Of a stretch of DNA of 64,000 nt, positions 1 through 8,552 are shown piece after piece. The notes under the pieces were generated by a model. It saw only the letters and a list, made by a program, of their open reading frames with translations. It ran no database searches and had not been told where the DNA came from. Location of the stretch: contig JBCBJX010000004.1 of assembly GCA_038522735.1 (NCBI GenBank), positions 1 through 64,000 on the forward strand. The letters run 5' to 3'. The translations under genes and the position numbers were made by a program. Each line of letters begins with the position of its first letter. Positions within the stretch are counted from its first letter, which is position 1. Origin of the DNA: JBCBJX01 sp038522735. Its GTDB lineage: Bacteria; Pseudomonadota; Alphaproteobacteria; Caulobacterales; Parvularculaceae.

Positions 1-585
1 AAGGGCGAACGACTCATCGTTGCGAGCCATAACACGGGCAAGGTCCGCGAAATCGGCGCGCTGCTTCGGCCCTTCGGGATCGACGCCGTCTCCGCGGGAG
101 ATCTTGGGCTGCCGGAGCCGGAGGAAACCGGCGCGACCTTCGAGGAAAACGCCGAACTGAAAGCCCGCGCCGCCGCGACGCGCGCGAAGCTCCCCGCTCT
201 CGCCGACGATTCCGGCCTTTGCGTCGACGCGCTCGACGGCGCGCCCGGGATATACTCGGCGCGCTGGGCGGGGCCCGACCGGAACTTCAAGCGCGCCATG
301 CTCGCCGTCGAGGCTCAGTGCAAGGCGAACGGCGCCGAGCGCCCCCACGCCTATTTCGTCTGCGTCCTTTCGATTGCGTGGCCCGACGGATCGGCGACCA
401 GCTTTCGCGGCGAAGCCCACGGACGGCTGGTGTTTCCCGGGCGCGGCGTCCGAGGGTTCGGCTATGATCCGATCTTCCTCCCGGACGGGCGCGGCGCGAC
501 GTATGGCGAGATGGACCCGGATCTGAAGCACTCGATTTCGCATCGCGCCGACGCGTTCCGGAAGCTGACGGCCGCCTTTGCATGA
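1..585 (+). CDS. rdgB: XTP/dITP pyrophosphatase RdgB/HAM1 (5'-partial)
   Basis: Hydrolyses non-canonical purine NTPs (ITP, XTP, dITP) to the monophosphate, keeping them out of DNA and RNA. The frame is open from base 1, so only a few N-terminal residues are missing; 194 codons are visible. Family signatures seen are SHNTGK at the N-terminus (phosphate loop), ADDSGLCVDAL in the centre, GFGYDPIFLPDG and the C-terminal HSISHRADAF. The stop overlaps the hemW start by 4 nt (ATGA), so the two are translationally coupled; rdgB-hemW is a common alphaproteobacterial pair. Start codon lies outside the window. Confidence 0.95.
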   Translation, partial: KGERLIVASHNTGKVREIGALLRPFGIDAVSAGDLGLPEPEETGATFEENAELKARAAATRAKLPALADDSGLCVDALDGAPGIYSARWAGPDRNFKRAMLAVEAQCKANGAERPHAYFVCVLSIAWPDGSATSFRGEAHGRLVFPGRGVRGFGYDPIFLPDGRGATYGEMDPDLKHSISHRADAFRKLTAAFA

Positions 586-1757
586 TCGACGATGCGGGCG
601 GCTTCGGCGTCTACGTCCATTGGCCCTACTGCGCGCGCATCTGCCCCTATTGCGATTTCAACGTCCGCAAGCAGACGGAGATCGACGAGGCGGCGTGGGC
701 CGAGGCGTTCGCGCGCGACCTCGCCTGGCAGCGGAGGCGGACTGGCCCGGTTCGCGCCGGCAGCGTTTATTTCGGCGGCGGAACGCCCTCTCTCGCGCCG
801 CCGTCTCTCATCGCTCGCATCATCGACGAGGCGGACCGGCTCTGGGGCTTCGACGACGCGCCGGAGATCACCCTTGAAGCGAACCCGAATGACATCGACG
901 CCGTCGCGCTGGCGACATGGCGGGCGGCGGGGGTCAACCGCCTTTCCATCGGCGTGCAGTCCTTCGCGGACGACGCGCTCGCTTTTCTCGGCCGCGATCA
1001 TGACGGCGCGGCGGCGCGGCGGGCCGTCGGTCTCGCGCTCGCGGACATGCCGAAATCAAGCTTCGACCTCATATACGCTCTGCCCCGACAATGCCCGGCC
1101 GACTGGCGCGCCGCGCTCGCCGACGCGCTGGCGCTGGAGCCGCGACATCTCTCGCTCTATCAGTTGACGATCGAAGCCGGCACGGCCTTCGCCCGGCAGG
1201 TCGACGCCCGTCGCTGGCGGCCGCCGGACGACGATGCGACGGCGGACCTTTATGACGTCGCGCAGCAGGTCTGCGGTGAAGCCGGGCTTCCCGCCTATGA
1301 GGTTTCCAATCATGCAGGCGACGCCGACCAATCGAAACACAACCTCGTCTACTGGCGCTTCGGCCAGTACGCCGGTGTCGGGCCGGGCGCGCACGGACGG
1401 TTTCATTCAGATGGACGCCGGATCGCTGTGGAGGCGGAGCGCGATCCCGCCCGCTGGCTCGCGCGCGTCGCGACCACCGGGTCCGGCGCGGCGAGCGAGG
1501 AAGTCCTGCTGCGCGAAGCAGCGGAGGCGGAGTTTCTGACCTTCGGCCTGCGGCTCTCTGAAGGCGTCTTGCTTTCGCGCTGGCGGGCGGTCGCCGAACG
1601 GGCGCCGCCGCACACGGAAATCGAAGCTCTGACATCCGACGGACTGCTCATCCGAGAGGGCGACCGGCTGCGCGCCACCGCGGACGGGCGGCAGGTCCTC
1701 AATTCGTTGACGACGGCGCTTTTGCTCGCCGATCGCGATGCGCCCGCGAAAGCGTGA
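582..1757 (+). CDS. hemW: Radical SAM heme chaperone HemW
   Basis: 391 aa, the usual HemW length. It is a radical-SAM protein of the oxygen-independent coproporphyrinogen oxidase-like family, now regarded as a heme-trafficking chaperone. The N-terminal HWPYCARICPYCDF gives the C-x3-C-x2-C iron-sulfur motif (C17, C21, C24), and the following CDFN matches HemW. The SAM-binding GGGTPS is near residue 66. The ATG overlaps the rdgB stop. Distinguishing HemW from catalytic HemN rests on the shorter N-terminus and context; confidence is high for HemW. Confidence 0.93.
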   Translation: MIDDAGGFGVYVHWPYCARICPYCDFNVRKQTEIDEAAWAEAFARDLAWQRRRTGPVRAGSVYFGGGTPSLAPPSLIARIIDEADRLWGFDDAPEITLEANPNDIDAVALATWRAAGVNRLSIGVQSFADDALAFLGRDHDGAAARRAVGLALADMPKSSFDLIYALPRQCPADWRAALADALALEPRHLSLYQLTIEAGTAFARQVDARRWRPPDDDATADLYDVAQQVCGEAGLPAYEVSNHAGDADQSKHNLVYWRFGQYAGVGPGAHGRFHSDGRRIAVEAERDPARWLARVATTGSGAASEEVLLREAAEAEFLTFGLRLSEGVLLSRWRAVAERAPPHTEIEALTSDGLLIREGDRLRATADGRQVLNSLTTALLLADRDAPAKA

Positions 1758-1818
1758 TTCGCCCGCCGGCGCCGCTGACGGCTAGCTTCGCGACATCGCA
1801 AATCAAGGGGAATTCGCC

Positions 1819-2385
1819 ATGCGCGCCGCCGCAATCAGCCTCGCCGCTTTTCTCGCCGCCGTTCCGGCCATCGCGGGCGACCAGTTCATCGACAAGGACG
1901 GGCGGGCGAATTTCGGATATGACGTGGTCGCCTACCACACCGAAAGCGCTGCGCTTGAAGGTTCGGCGGACTTCACGGCCGAATTCAACGGCGCGACATT
2001 TCTCTTTGCGAGCGCTGAGCATCGCGATCTCTTCATCGCGGACCCGGAGCGATACGCGCCCGCCTATGACGGCCACTGCGCCTATGCGTTGACGCTCTAC
2101 AAGAAGCTCGTCGTCGATCCGGAAGCCTTTGTCGTCATCGACCCGGCGACGCGCCGGCCGGTCGGCGAGAGCTATGATCCGCAAACGGACGAGGGCGTTC
2201 TCTACATCAATTACAGCCCCGGCGTGAACCAGCAGTTCCGCGACGGACTGCCGGGCGTCATCGACGATGCGGATACGGCCTGGGACGACTGCCTTGAAAC
2301 GCTTCCGGCGGCGCGACCGCGCAAATCGCTCCGGGATATCGGCCGGCGCAAGCGACCTGATTTCTGCTCGCCGGCGAGCAGCTGA
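1819..2385 (+). CDS. Secreted YHS-domain protein
   Basis: 188 aa. A cleavable signal peptide (about residues 1-19, ending PAIAG) is followed by a YHS-type domain starting GYDVVAYHTE and continuing through FLFASAEHRDLFIADPERYAPAYDGHCAYA. YHS domains are small modules found with metal-binding proteins; proteins of this layout are often annotated as YHS (seleno)proteins, with a Cys or Sec in the GHCAY position. Here it is Cys. The last 40 residues are basic and not recognisable. A good AAGGGG Shine-Dalgarno lies before the ATG. The substrate or metal is unknown. Confidence 0.75.
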   Translation: MRAAAISLAAFLAAVPAIAGDQFIDKDGRANFGYDVVAYHTESAALEGSADFTAEFNGATFLFASAEHRDLFIADPERYAPAYDGHCAYALTLYKKLVVDPEAFVVIDPATRRPVGESYDPQTDEGVLYINYSPGVNQQFRDGLPGVIDDADTAWDDCLETLPAARPRKSLRDIGRRKRPDFCSPASS

Positions 2386-2403
2386 GGCGCAAGTCGCAGC
2401 TGT

Positions 2404-3783
2404 TTAGAACTGATAATCCGGCTGCGCCGCAAACGTGCGCGGGGCCGGATCGATCACCTCGATGCCGTTCGGAGTAAGCTCCAGCACGGCGAGACCGCGC
2501 TCGATGCGACCGTCGGGACGCAGGCGGAAGAGACCGTCTTCGCCGAGGAAGCCGGCGGGGTTCGTGATCGCGTTCGGAGAGAACCGGCGGCGGCGGTTGC
2601 GTTCCCGGGCGAGGGCGGCGGAAAGCTGCGTCGCGTCATAGGCGAGGGAGGCGAGACGCGAGGGCTTCGCGCCGAAAACCTGCTCATAGCGGCGCTCGAA
2701 CCGGGCGACGGGCTCCGGGTCCGGCGCGGCGAACCAGCCGCCGCGCAGCGCCGGCTCCCGTGTCAGCTGCGGGTTGTTCCACATGCTCACGCCGAGCAGT
2801 TTGATCTTCGAGATGTCGACATCATAGTACGGAAGGAGGGGGGCGAGGGCGCGCAGAAGCGTGCCCTGCTCCGCGAGCATGACGGCGTTATAGCCGCGCA
2901 CGTACCCGGCCTCGGCGGGTTGTCCGGAGCGCGGCGCCGGCTGCGGCGGCGTGATTTCGCCGGCGGCGATGGCGGCGCGACGGGCGAGGCTTTCCTGATA
3001 CTCAGGCCGCTGCTCAAGAGGGATCAGCTCTTTGGAATACTTCGCGAAGCGCCGCGCCGGCTCAAGCATCGCTTGCGGGTCCTGCACGTAGCGCTCCGTG
3101 TGCACCATGACGCCGCCGCGGGCGAACACCTCTTCAGCGAAGGACTCCGAAACGCGCTCGCCATAGGTCGTGTACGGCGCCAGAAGCCCGAAACGGTCGT
3201 AGCCGTTGAGGACGGCGTATTCCGTGACACGCGCGATTTCGAGCTCCGGCGGATGGCTGAGGAGGTACACCCCGTTCCCCGCGGCATCGAGGTCGGAGGA
3301 AAACGCGATCACGGAGACGTCGGCGGCGCGCGCGACCTCCGCGACGGCGAGAACGCTTTCGGAAAAGAGCGGGCCCAGAAGGATTTCAGCGCCCTCGGAA
3401 AGCGCGGAACGGGCCGCGGCCGCAGCGGCGCCGGGCTCGCCTTTGGTGTCTTTCGGGATGAGAAGGAAGTTCCGGTCGCCCTCTGTGAAGGCCGCGAGCT
3501 GCGCGGCGTCGAACAGGGAGGCGGCGACGGCGCGCACGTCTTCGGACTGGGCGGAGAACGGAAGAAGAAGCCCGACGCGTACCGGTTCGTCGCCATAAAG
3601 GTGCGGCGGCTCGATGAAGTTCTTTCGGTCGTAGCGGGTCGGCGCGTCGAGAACGAGAGGCGCTGCGCCGTCGGCCGTGCGATCGACCCGCGGTGCGGGC
3701 GTCGTGCCGCAAGAGGCGAGGGCGACGACGCCGCACAAAGCGAGCGCGCCGGTGCGGAACGCGGTGAAAAGGCGGTCGGCCAT
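2404..3783 (-). CDS. LpoA-like penicillin-binding protein activator lipoprotein
   Basis: 459 aa from the ATG at 3783. That start gives a lipoprotein signal with lipobox LASC; a longer open frame exists upstream but overlaps rsmI and encodes no signal. The body is a periplasmic-binding-protein type I fold (VRVGLLLPFS, ILLGPLFSESV, VSVIAFSSD), as in the C-terminal domain of LpoA/YraM, the outer-membrane activator of PBP1A in enterobacteria. The N-terminal TPR domain of enterobacterial LpoA is absent. It is divergent from rsmI-yraN, the same neighbourhood as in E. coli, which supports the assignment. Actual PBP activation is inferred. Confidence 0.82.
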   Translation of the reverse strand: MADRLFTAFRTGALALCGVVALASCGTTPAPRVDRTADGAAPLVLDAPTRYDRKNFIEPPHLYGDEPVRVGLLLPFSAQSEDVRAVAASLFDAAQLAAFTEGDRNFLLIPKDTKGEPGAAAAAARSALSEGAEILLGPLFSESVLAVAEVARAADVSVIAFSSDLDAAGNGVYLLSHPPELEIARVTEYAVLNGYDRFGLLAPYTTYGERVSESFAEEVFARGGVMVHTERYVQDPQAMLEPARRFAKYSKELIPLEQRPEYQESLARRAAIAAGEITPPQPAPRSGQPAEAGYVRGYNAVMLAEQGTLLRALAPLLPYYDVDISKIKLLGVSMWNNPQLTREPALRGGWFAAPDPEPVARFERRYEQVFGAKPSRLASLAYDATQLSAALARERNRRRRFSPNAITNPAGFLGEDGLFRLRPDGRIERGLAVLELTPNGIEVIDPAPRTFAAQPDYQF

Positions 3784-3891
3784 GGCGGTCGTCCCTGAAG
3801 CTGTCCCCGACGCGAAACTACCGGCGTCCCGGCGCCGCGGCAACCGACGCCGCGCGTTGACGGCGGGGCCCGCCGCGCCCGAGATGAGGGC

Positions 3892-4722
3892 ATGCCCCTC
3901 GAACCCGGCCTTTATGTGACGGCGACGCCGATCGGCAATCTGAAGGACGTCACTTTCCGCGCGCTCGAGGTGCTGGGCGAGGCGGACGCGATCGCCTGCG
4001 AGGACACGCGCACCACCGCGCGCCTCCTCTCCGCCCACGGACTGAAAACGACCCTCGTTCCCTATCACGACCACAATGCCGAAGCCGCCCGCCCGAAGCT
4101 GCTCGCCCGCATCGCCGCAGGCGAGGCGGTCGCCCTCGTCTCCGACGCCGGCACGCCGCTCATCTCCGATCCCGGATACAAGCTCGTCCGCGAGGCGCGC
4201 GAGCGAGGCTTCAAGGTCGTGGCCATTCCCGGCGCGAGCGCCCTCACCGCGGCGCTCTCGATCGCCGGAACGCCGACGGACCGGGTCCTCTTCGCCGGCT
4301 TTCCGCCCGCGCGGGCCGGCGCGCGCGCCGCGTTCTTCAAAGAGCTTGCGGGCGTGCAGGCGACCCTCGTCTTCTACGAAGGCCCCTCCCGTCTCGGCGC
4401 GAGCCTCGCCGCCATGGCCGCCGCCTTCGGCGACCGCCGCGCGGTCGTCGCCCGGGAACTCACCAAGATGTACGAGGAGACCGTCGGGGGGGCCCTCTCC
4501 GAACTCGCCGCCCGTTACGCCGAGGCGCCGCCCAAAGGCGAGATCGTCGTGCTGGTCGAGCCGCCGGCGGAAAACGCAGGAGCCGTCGATCTCGACGCCG
4601 CCCTGCGCGCCGCCATGGCGGAGATGTCCCTGAAAGACGCCGCCGCGGCCGCCGCCGAAGCGGCGGGCGTTCCGAGGAGAACCGCCTACGCCCGGGCGCT
4701 GCAGCTGAAAGGCGGGGTGTGA
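3892..4722 (+). CDS. rsmI: 16S rRNA (cytidine-1402-2'-O)-methyltransferase RsmI
   Basis: 276 aa tetrapyrrole-methylase-fold SAM-dependent methyltransferase that 2'-O-methylates C1402 in the ribosomal P site. Diagnostic motifs are TATPIGNLKDVTFRAL at the N-terminus, ACEDTRTTARLL and VSDAGTPLISDPG. Divergently transcribed from the LpoA-like gene with about 108 nt between starts. It ends in GTGTGA, where the stop overlaps the GTG start of yraN, so the two are coupled. Confidence 0.96.
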   Translation: MPLEPGLYVTATPIGNLKDVTFRALEVLGEADAIACEDTRTTARLLSAHGLKTTLVPYHDHNAEAARPKLLARIAAGEAVALVSDAGTPLISDPGYKLVREARERGFKVVAIPGASALTAALSIAGTPTDRVLFAGFPPARAGARAAFFKELAGVQATLVFYEGPSRLGASLAAMAAAFGDRRAVVARELTKMYEETVGGALSELAARYAEAPPKGEIVVLVEPPAENAGAVDLDAALRAAMAEMSLKDAAAAAAEAAGVPRRTAYARALQLKGGV

Positions 4723-5078
4723 GGGATCGACGCCAGGCCGAACGCGCCGGCCGCCTCGCCGAGGACGCCGCAGCCCTCTTCCTGATGGCGAAGGGCTATC
4801 AGATCGTCGCGCGCCGCTTCCGCGCCCGCGGCGGCGAGATCGACCTCGTCGCCCGTCGCCGCGACGTCCTCGCCTTCATCGAGGTGAAGCGCCGCCCGAG
4901 CCTTGATGAGGCCGTCTTCGCCGTCGGCCCCCGGACCCGGCGACGGATCCAACGCGCCGCCGCCCAGTTCCTCGCCGCCCGGCCGGAACTCGCCGGCCTC
5001 GGCGGCCGCTACGACATCCTCGCCTCCGCCGGCCTCCGCATGCGGCACCTGCGGGGCGCGTGGCTCGAAGGAGACTGA
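4719..5078 (+). CDS. yraN: YraN/UPF0102 family endonuclease-like protein
   Basis: 119 aa. Family motifs are GEIDLVARRRDVLAFIEVK, the E-D-EVK arrangement of a restriction-endonuclease-like fold, preceded by AERAGRLAEDAAALFL. The cellular role of YraN is not established. Starts at GTG overlapping the rsmI stop (GTGA). Gene order rsmI-yraN next to an LpoA homologue is conserved across Proteobacteria. Confidence 0.9.
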   Translation: MRDRRQAERAGRLAEDAAALFLMAKGYQIVARRFRARGGEIDLVARRRDVLAFIEVKRRPSLDEAVFAVGPRTRRRIQRAAAQFLAARPELAGLGGRYDILASAGLRMRHLRGAWLEGD

Positions 5079-5124
5079 GGCGAAGCGACTGCGAATTCAG
5101 AGCGAAAGCGTGTATCCTCGTTTT

Positions 5125-5415
5125 ATGGATGGAGAAACCGCCCTTCAAAAGCTGCGCGCCTCGGCGGCGGAGCTTCGCGACGCTTACGGCGTGGTCGGCG
5201 CGACGCTTTTCGGGTCCGCCGCGAGGGGCGCGCCCGCCCCGCGAGACCTGGACGTCGCCATCGAGTTTTCGGGAGAACCGGACGTCATGGCGCTCTGCGG
5301 CGTCGCCGGCCTCCTGACGGAACGGCTCGGCGTCGATGTCGATGTCGTCGCCCGCCCGGTTAAAAACCCATCGCTGGCGAAGGCGATTGCGGATCAAGGT
5401 CTTGTCGCCTTCTAG
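5125..5415 (+). CDS. mntA: MntA-type minimal nucleotidyltransferase antitoxin
   Basis: 96 aa minimal nucleotidyltransferase (MNT) domain. The motif GATLFGSAARGAPAPRDLDV supplies the GS-x-ARG loop and the D-x-D metal ligands of the pol-beta superfamily. In HEPN/MNT (type VII) toxin-antitoxin pairs, the MNT partner neutralises the HEPN RNase by adding AMP to a tyrosine. The next reading frame is a HEPN/DUF86 gene, overlapping by about 14 nt, which fixes this identity. The pair sits between yraN and a dolP-like gene, a place where E. coli has diaA, so it is probably an acquired cassette. Confidence 0.83.
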   Translation: MDGETALQKLRASAAELRDAYGVVGATLFGSAARGAPAPRDLDVAIEFSGEPDVMALCGVAGLLTERLGVDVDVVARPVKNPSLAKAIADQGLVAF

Positions 5416-5757
5416 CAATCCGGGGCTGCGCGTCCGCGACATCCTCGACGCCGTTGATGCGATTGAGCGGTATGCGACCGACGCCGGCGGCGTCGATGCT
5501 TTGATCGGCGCTCCGTCCGTTTATCGCGACGGGATCGAACGGCGGCTGCTGATCATTTCCGAAGCGGCGACCAAGCTCACGGGTCAGGTCGAGGCGCTGG
5601 AGCCGGCGATCGACTGCCGCGCGCGATCCGCGGCATGGGGAACATTCTTCGCCATGACTACGACGGCGTCAGCGACGAAATCGTTCGGCGCGTGCTGACG
5701 GTGGAGTTGCCGGTCCTGCGCGCGGCCTGCGAGCGACTGGCGTCCCGCTTCGCATAA
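5402..5757 (+). pseudogene. hepT: HepT-type HEPN/DUF86 toxin, frameshifted
   Basis: The first about 70 codons (from a TTG at 5402 overlapping mntA) read as a DUF86 HEPN protein: RVRDILDAVDAIERY and RLLIISEAATKLTGQVEALE. At 5618-5625 lies CGCGCGCG; after it the original frame gives unrelated sequence ending at 5698, whereas the other frame reads IRGMGNILRHDYDGV and stops at 5757. Deleting one CG unit restores a continuous HEPN protein of about 117 aa. So the gene is broken by a 2-nt expansion, or this is a phase-variable tract or a sequencing error. The Arg of the classical RX4HXY is Gly here, with an Arg directly before His. Confidence 0.8.
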
Positions 5758-5823
5758 CCCGCCGCCTTTTTTCCGCCGCCGAAGCGGTTCAATCGTCATG
5801 GGTCGCCAGAACGGAGACCCGCC

Positions 5824-6390
5824 ATGCCCGTCCGCATCCGAATCGTCGCCCGCGCCGCGTCTCTCTTCGTCGCCGCCCTCGCCCTATCCGGCTGCCTCGG
5901 CGGAGCGCGGTCGATCGGGGACGGGATCGACGACACGATGATCGGGACCGCCGTCCGCCAGGGCATGCTGGGCGACCGGCGCTTCGATTACGGCGACGTC
6001 GACGTCACCGTCTATGAGGCGCGGGTCCTCCTAACCGGCACCATGCGAACCGATGAAGGCCGCCGGGAGATGGCGAAGCTCGCCTGGAAGCGCTCCGGCG
6101 TCGCGGAGGTGCTGAACGAAATCGAGGTCGCGGAGCGCACGCCGGTCGGGCAGGGCGCGCGGGACGCCGCGATCCACCAGTCGATCGTCGCCTCACTCAC
6201 CACCGACGGCGGCGTCGCAGGCAAAAACATCAAGCTCGCGGTTTCCGGCGGCGTCGTCCACATGATCGGCATCGTCCGCGACGATCAGGAGCTCGAACGC
6301 GCCGTCTACCGCGCCCGCACCATCCGCGGCGTCGAGAAAGTGGTCAGCCACCTCCAATTCGCCGACGACCCGACGCGAAAGCTGCGCTAA
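5824..6390 (+). CDS. DolP/YraP-like double BON-domain lipoprotein
   Basis: 188 aa outer-membrane-type lipoprotein. The signal peptide ends in lipobox LSGC, and two BON domains follow (about residues 45-105 and 112-182; second domain core IKLAVSGGVVHMIGIV). BON domains bind phospholipids; DolP/YraP supports outer-membrane integrity and division-site envelope remodelling in enterobacteria. Location downstream of rsmI/lpoA-like/yraN matches the E. coli yra locus, with mntA-hepT inserted. The orthology is inferred from domain content and synteny. Confidence 0.83.
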   Translation: MPVRIRIVARAASLFVAALALSGCLGGARSIGDGIDDTMIGTAVRQGMLGDRRFDYGDVDVTVYEARVLLTGTMRTDEGRREMAKLAWKRSGVAEVLNEIEVAERTPVGQGARDAAIHQSIVASLTTDGGVAGKNIKLAVSGGVVHMIGIVRDDQELERAVYRARTIRGVEKVVSHLQFADDPTRKLR

Positions 6391-6419
6391 CACCAGCCTC
6401 CTGAGTTCAGGAGGATCTC

Positions 6420-7367
6420 ATGGCCCTCGCCGTCGCCATCCAGATGGACCCGATCGAGCGGGTCGACGTGAACGCGGACACGACCTTCGACCTTGCGCTC
6501 GAGGCGGCGGCGCGCGGGCACGCCGTTTATGTCTATCAGCCCGAACACCTCCGCATGCGAGACGGTCGCGTCTCGGCGCTCGCGCGACGGGCGGACGGGC
6601 TGAAGCGGGAGCAGGGGGCCCATGTCTCCCTCGGGGCGCCCGACGTTCTCGACCTCCACGGCGTCGACGTCGTCCTCATCCGTCAGGACCCGCCTTTCGA
6701 CATGGCGTACATCACGACGACGCACGTCCTCGAACGTCTGCAGCCGGAGGTTCTGGTCCTCAACGACCCGAAATCCGTGCGCGACGCGCCGGAAAAGCTG
6801 CTCGTCACCAAGTTCACGGAACTGACGCCGGCGACCCTCATCACCTCCGATATCGCGGCGCTGAAGGCTTTCCGGGCCGAGTTCGGCGACATGATCCTGA
6901 AGCCGCTCTACGGCAACGGCGGCGCCGGCGTCTTCAAGCTCTCCGCAGACGATCCGAATTTTTCCTCCCTCGTCGAGCTGTTCCAGGCGATCTCCCGCGA
7001 GCCGCTCATCGCCCAGCAGTTCCTCCCGGACGTGACCAAGGGCGACAAACGCGTCCTCCTCATCGACGGGGAGCCCGTCGGCGCCATCAACCGCGTGCCG
7101 GCTAAGGGAGAGGCGCGCTCCAACATGCACGTCGGCGGACGGGCGGAAGCCTCGGACCTCACCGACCGCGACCGGGAGATCTGCGCCGCAATTGCGCCGA
7201 CCCTGAAAGAGATGGGCCTCGTCCTCGCCGGCATCGACGTGATCGGCGGCATGCTGACGGAAATCAACGTCACCTCGCCCACCGGCGTCCAGGAACTGCG
7301 CCGGTTCTCGGGCGTGGATACCTCGAAGCTCTTCTGGGACTGGGTCGAAGCGAAGCGCGCGAGCTGA
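6420..7367 (+). CDS. gshB: Glutathione synthetase
   Basis: 315 aa ATP-grasp enzyme ligating gamma-glutamylcysteine and glycine to glutathione in the cytoplasm. N-terminal MALAVAIQMDPIERV is the GshB pre-ATP-grasp signature. The glycine-rich ATP loop is LKPLYGNGGAGVFKL, and the C-terminal INVTSPTGVQEL matches the family. Length is typical. AGGAGG is placed ideally before the ATG at 6420. Follows the BON lipoprotein by 29 nt. Confidence 0.97.
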   Translation: MALAVAIQMDPIERVDVNADTTFDLALEAAARGHAVYVYQPEHLRMRDGRVSALARRADGLKREQGAHVSLGAPDVLDLHGVDVVLIRQDPPFDMAYITTTHVLERLQPEVLVLNDPKSVRDAPEKLLVTKFTELTPATLITSDIAALKAFRAEFGDMILKPLYGNGGAGVFKLSADDPNFSSLVELFQAISREPLIAQQFLPDVTKGDKRVLLIDGEPVGAINRVPAKGEARSNMHVGGRAEASDLTDRDREICAAIAPTLKEMGLVLAGIDVIGGMLTEINVTSPTGVQELRRFSGVDTSKLFWDWVEAKRAS

Positions 7368-7374
7368 CGGACGC

Positions 7375-8433
7375 ATGGACGTCGCCGACAAGCTGGTTCT
7401 GTGGGAAATCCTCCTGCGCGGGGGCGCGGCGAGTCTCAGCCTCGTCTCCGCGGTCATGCTGCTCGGGCTCGCGAAGCCGCGTCCGATCGCGGCCGTTCTC
7501 GGCGGCCTCTTCGGCCTGACCAATGCGGGCTACGCGATCGTCTCCTCGCCGCTCATCGACCGGAGCGTCGTTACCATCGCCGGGCCGCTCTGGATCACCG
7601 CGGTCTATAACGGCGCCTTCTTCTGGTGGTTCGCGACGGCGCTCTTCGACGACGCCTGGCGCTGGACGGCGTGGCGCATCGCGCCCGCCGTTTTCCTCGG
7701 CTTCGCTTTCCTCACCTACGTCTTTCTGGAGGGCCCGCTTCAGGACGTCGTGTCCGTCGCGCACAATCTCCTCGTCGGCGCATTCGTCGCCCATGTCGTC
7801 GTCCTCGCCGCGCGGGATTTCCGGGACGACATGGTCGATCTGCGGCGGCGCTTCCGCATCGCGTTCATCGCGACGGCGGCACCGATCGCCGTCGGCGTCA
7901 CCATCGCGGAGCTTTACGCGGACCTTGTCGGCGACGTCGCCTCATGGCTTTCGGTCATCCACGCGCTCGCCCTCTTCGCCGCGACGTTCGTGTTCGCGAG
8001 CTGGGTTCTGAAGGCCCAGTCGTCATTGTTCGCGCCGCCGGTTCCAAAGACGGCGGCGACCGAGCACGCGGCCGTCGCCCCGGCGGACCGGCCGACCCTC
8101 GCGCGGCTCGAAGCCGCGATGGAGGCCGGCGCCTGGCGCGAATCGGGCCTCGCCATCGCCGCCCTCGCCGAGCGGACCGGCGCGCCGGAACACCATCTGC
8201 GGCGGATCATCAACGGCGGCCTTGGCGCCCGGAACTTCTCCGCCTTCCTCGCAGGCTACCGGATCGAGGAGGCGAAACGCCGGCTATCGGACCCAGCCGA
8301 AGCCCGAACGCAGGTCCTCCAGATCGCTCTCGACGTCGGCTACGGCTCCGTCGGCCCGTTCAACCGGGCCTTCAAAGACGCGACGGGCGAGACGCCGACG
8401 GAATACCGGCGAAAGGCGCTTGAGGGGGGATGA
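7375..8433 (+). CDS. Membrane-anchored AraC-family transcriptional regulator
   Basis: 352 aa. The N-terminal about 220 residues form about seven hydrophobic helices (for example SLVSAVMLLGLAK, FFWWFATALF, FLGFAFLTYVFL, LLVGAFVAHVVVLAA). The C-terminal about 100 residues are an AraC double helix-turn-helix (FSAFLAGYRIEEAKRRL, QIALDVGYGSVGPFNRAFK, GETPTEYRRKAL). It is therefore a regulator tethered to the inner membrane that presumably senses a membrane or periplasmic signal. It begins 7 nt after gshB, and the next gene is a fatty-acid/sterol desaturase, a plausible target. Ligand unknown. Confidence 0.85.
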   Translation: MDVADKLVLWEILLRGGAASLSLVSAVMLLGLAKPRPIAAVLGGLFGLTNAGYAIVSSPLIDRSVVTIAGPLWITAVYNGAFFWWFATALFDDAWRWTAWRIAPAVFLGFAFLTYVFLEGPLQDVVSVAHNLLVGAFVAHVVVLAARDFRDDMVDLRRRFRIAFIATAAPIAVGVTIAELYADLVGDVASWLSVIHALALFAATFVFASWVLKAQSSLFAPPVPKTAATEHAAVAPADRPTLARLEAAMEAGAWRESGLAIAALAERTGAPEHHLRRIINGGLGARNFSAFLAGYRIEEAKRRLSDPAEARTQVLQIALDVGYGSVGPFNRAFKDATGETPTEYRRKALEGG

Positions 8434-8552
8434 TCGATCCTGAAAATCGCTCGCTGATTTCGAAATCGGCGAGGAAAATCCGCCGTCGGCGAGACCTCGG
8501 GCGCGCTTCAGCGGCGTGATCACGGTCATCGATCACGCTGACGGAGCCCGCC

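Noticed and set aside
2920..3798. Long open frame on the plus strand opposite the LpoA-like gene
   Set aside because: Arginine- and glycine-rich translation with no motif; it is the antisense shadow of a clear lipoprotein gene.
6387..7523. 378-codon minus frame over gshB
   Set aside because: Antisense shadow; gshB carries all ATP-grasp motifs and an ideal ribosome site.
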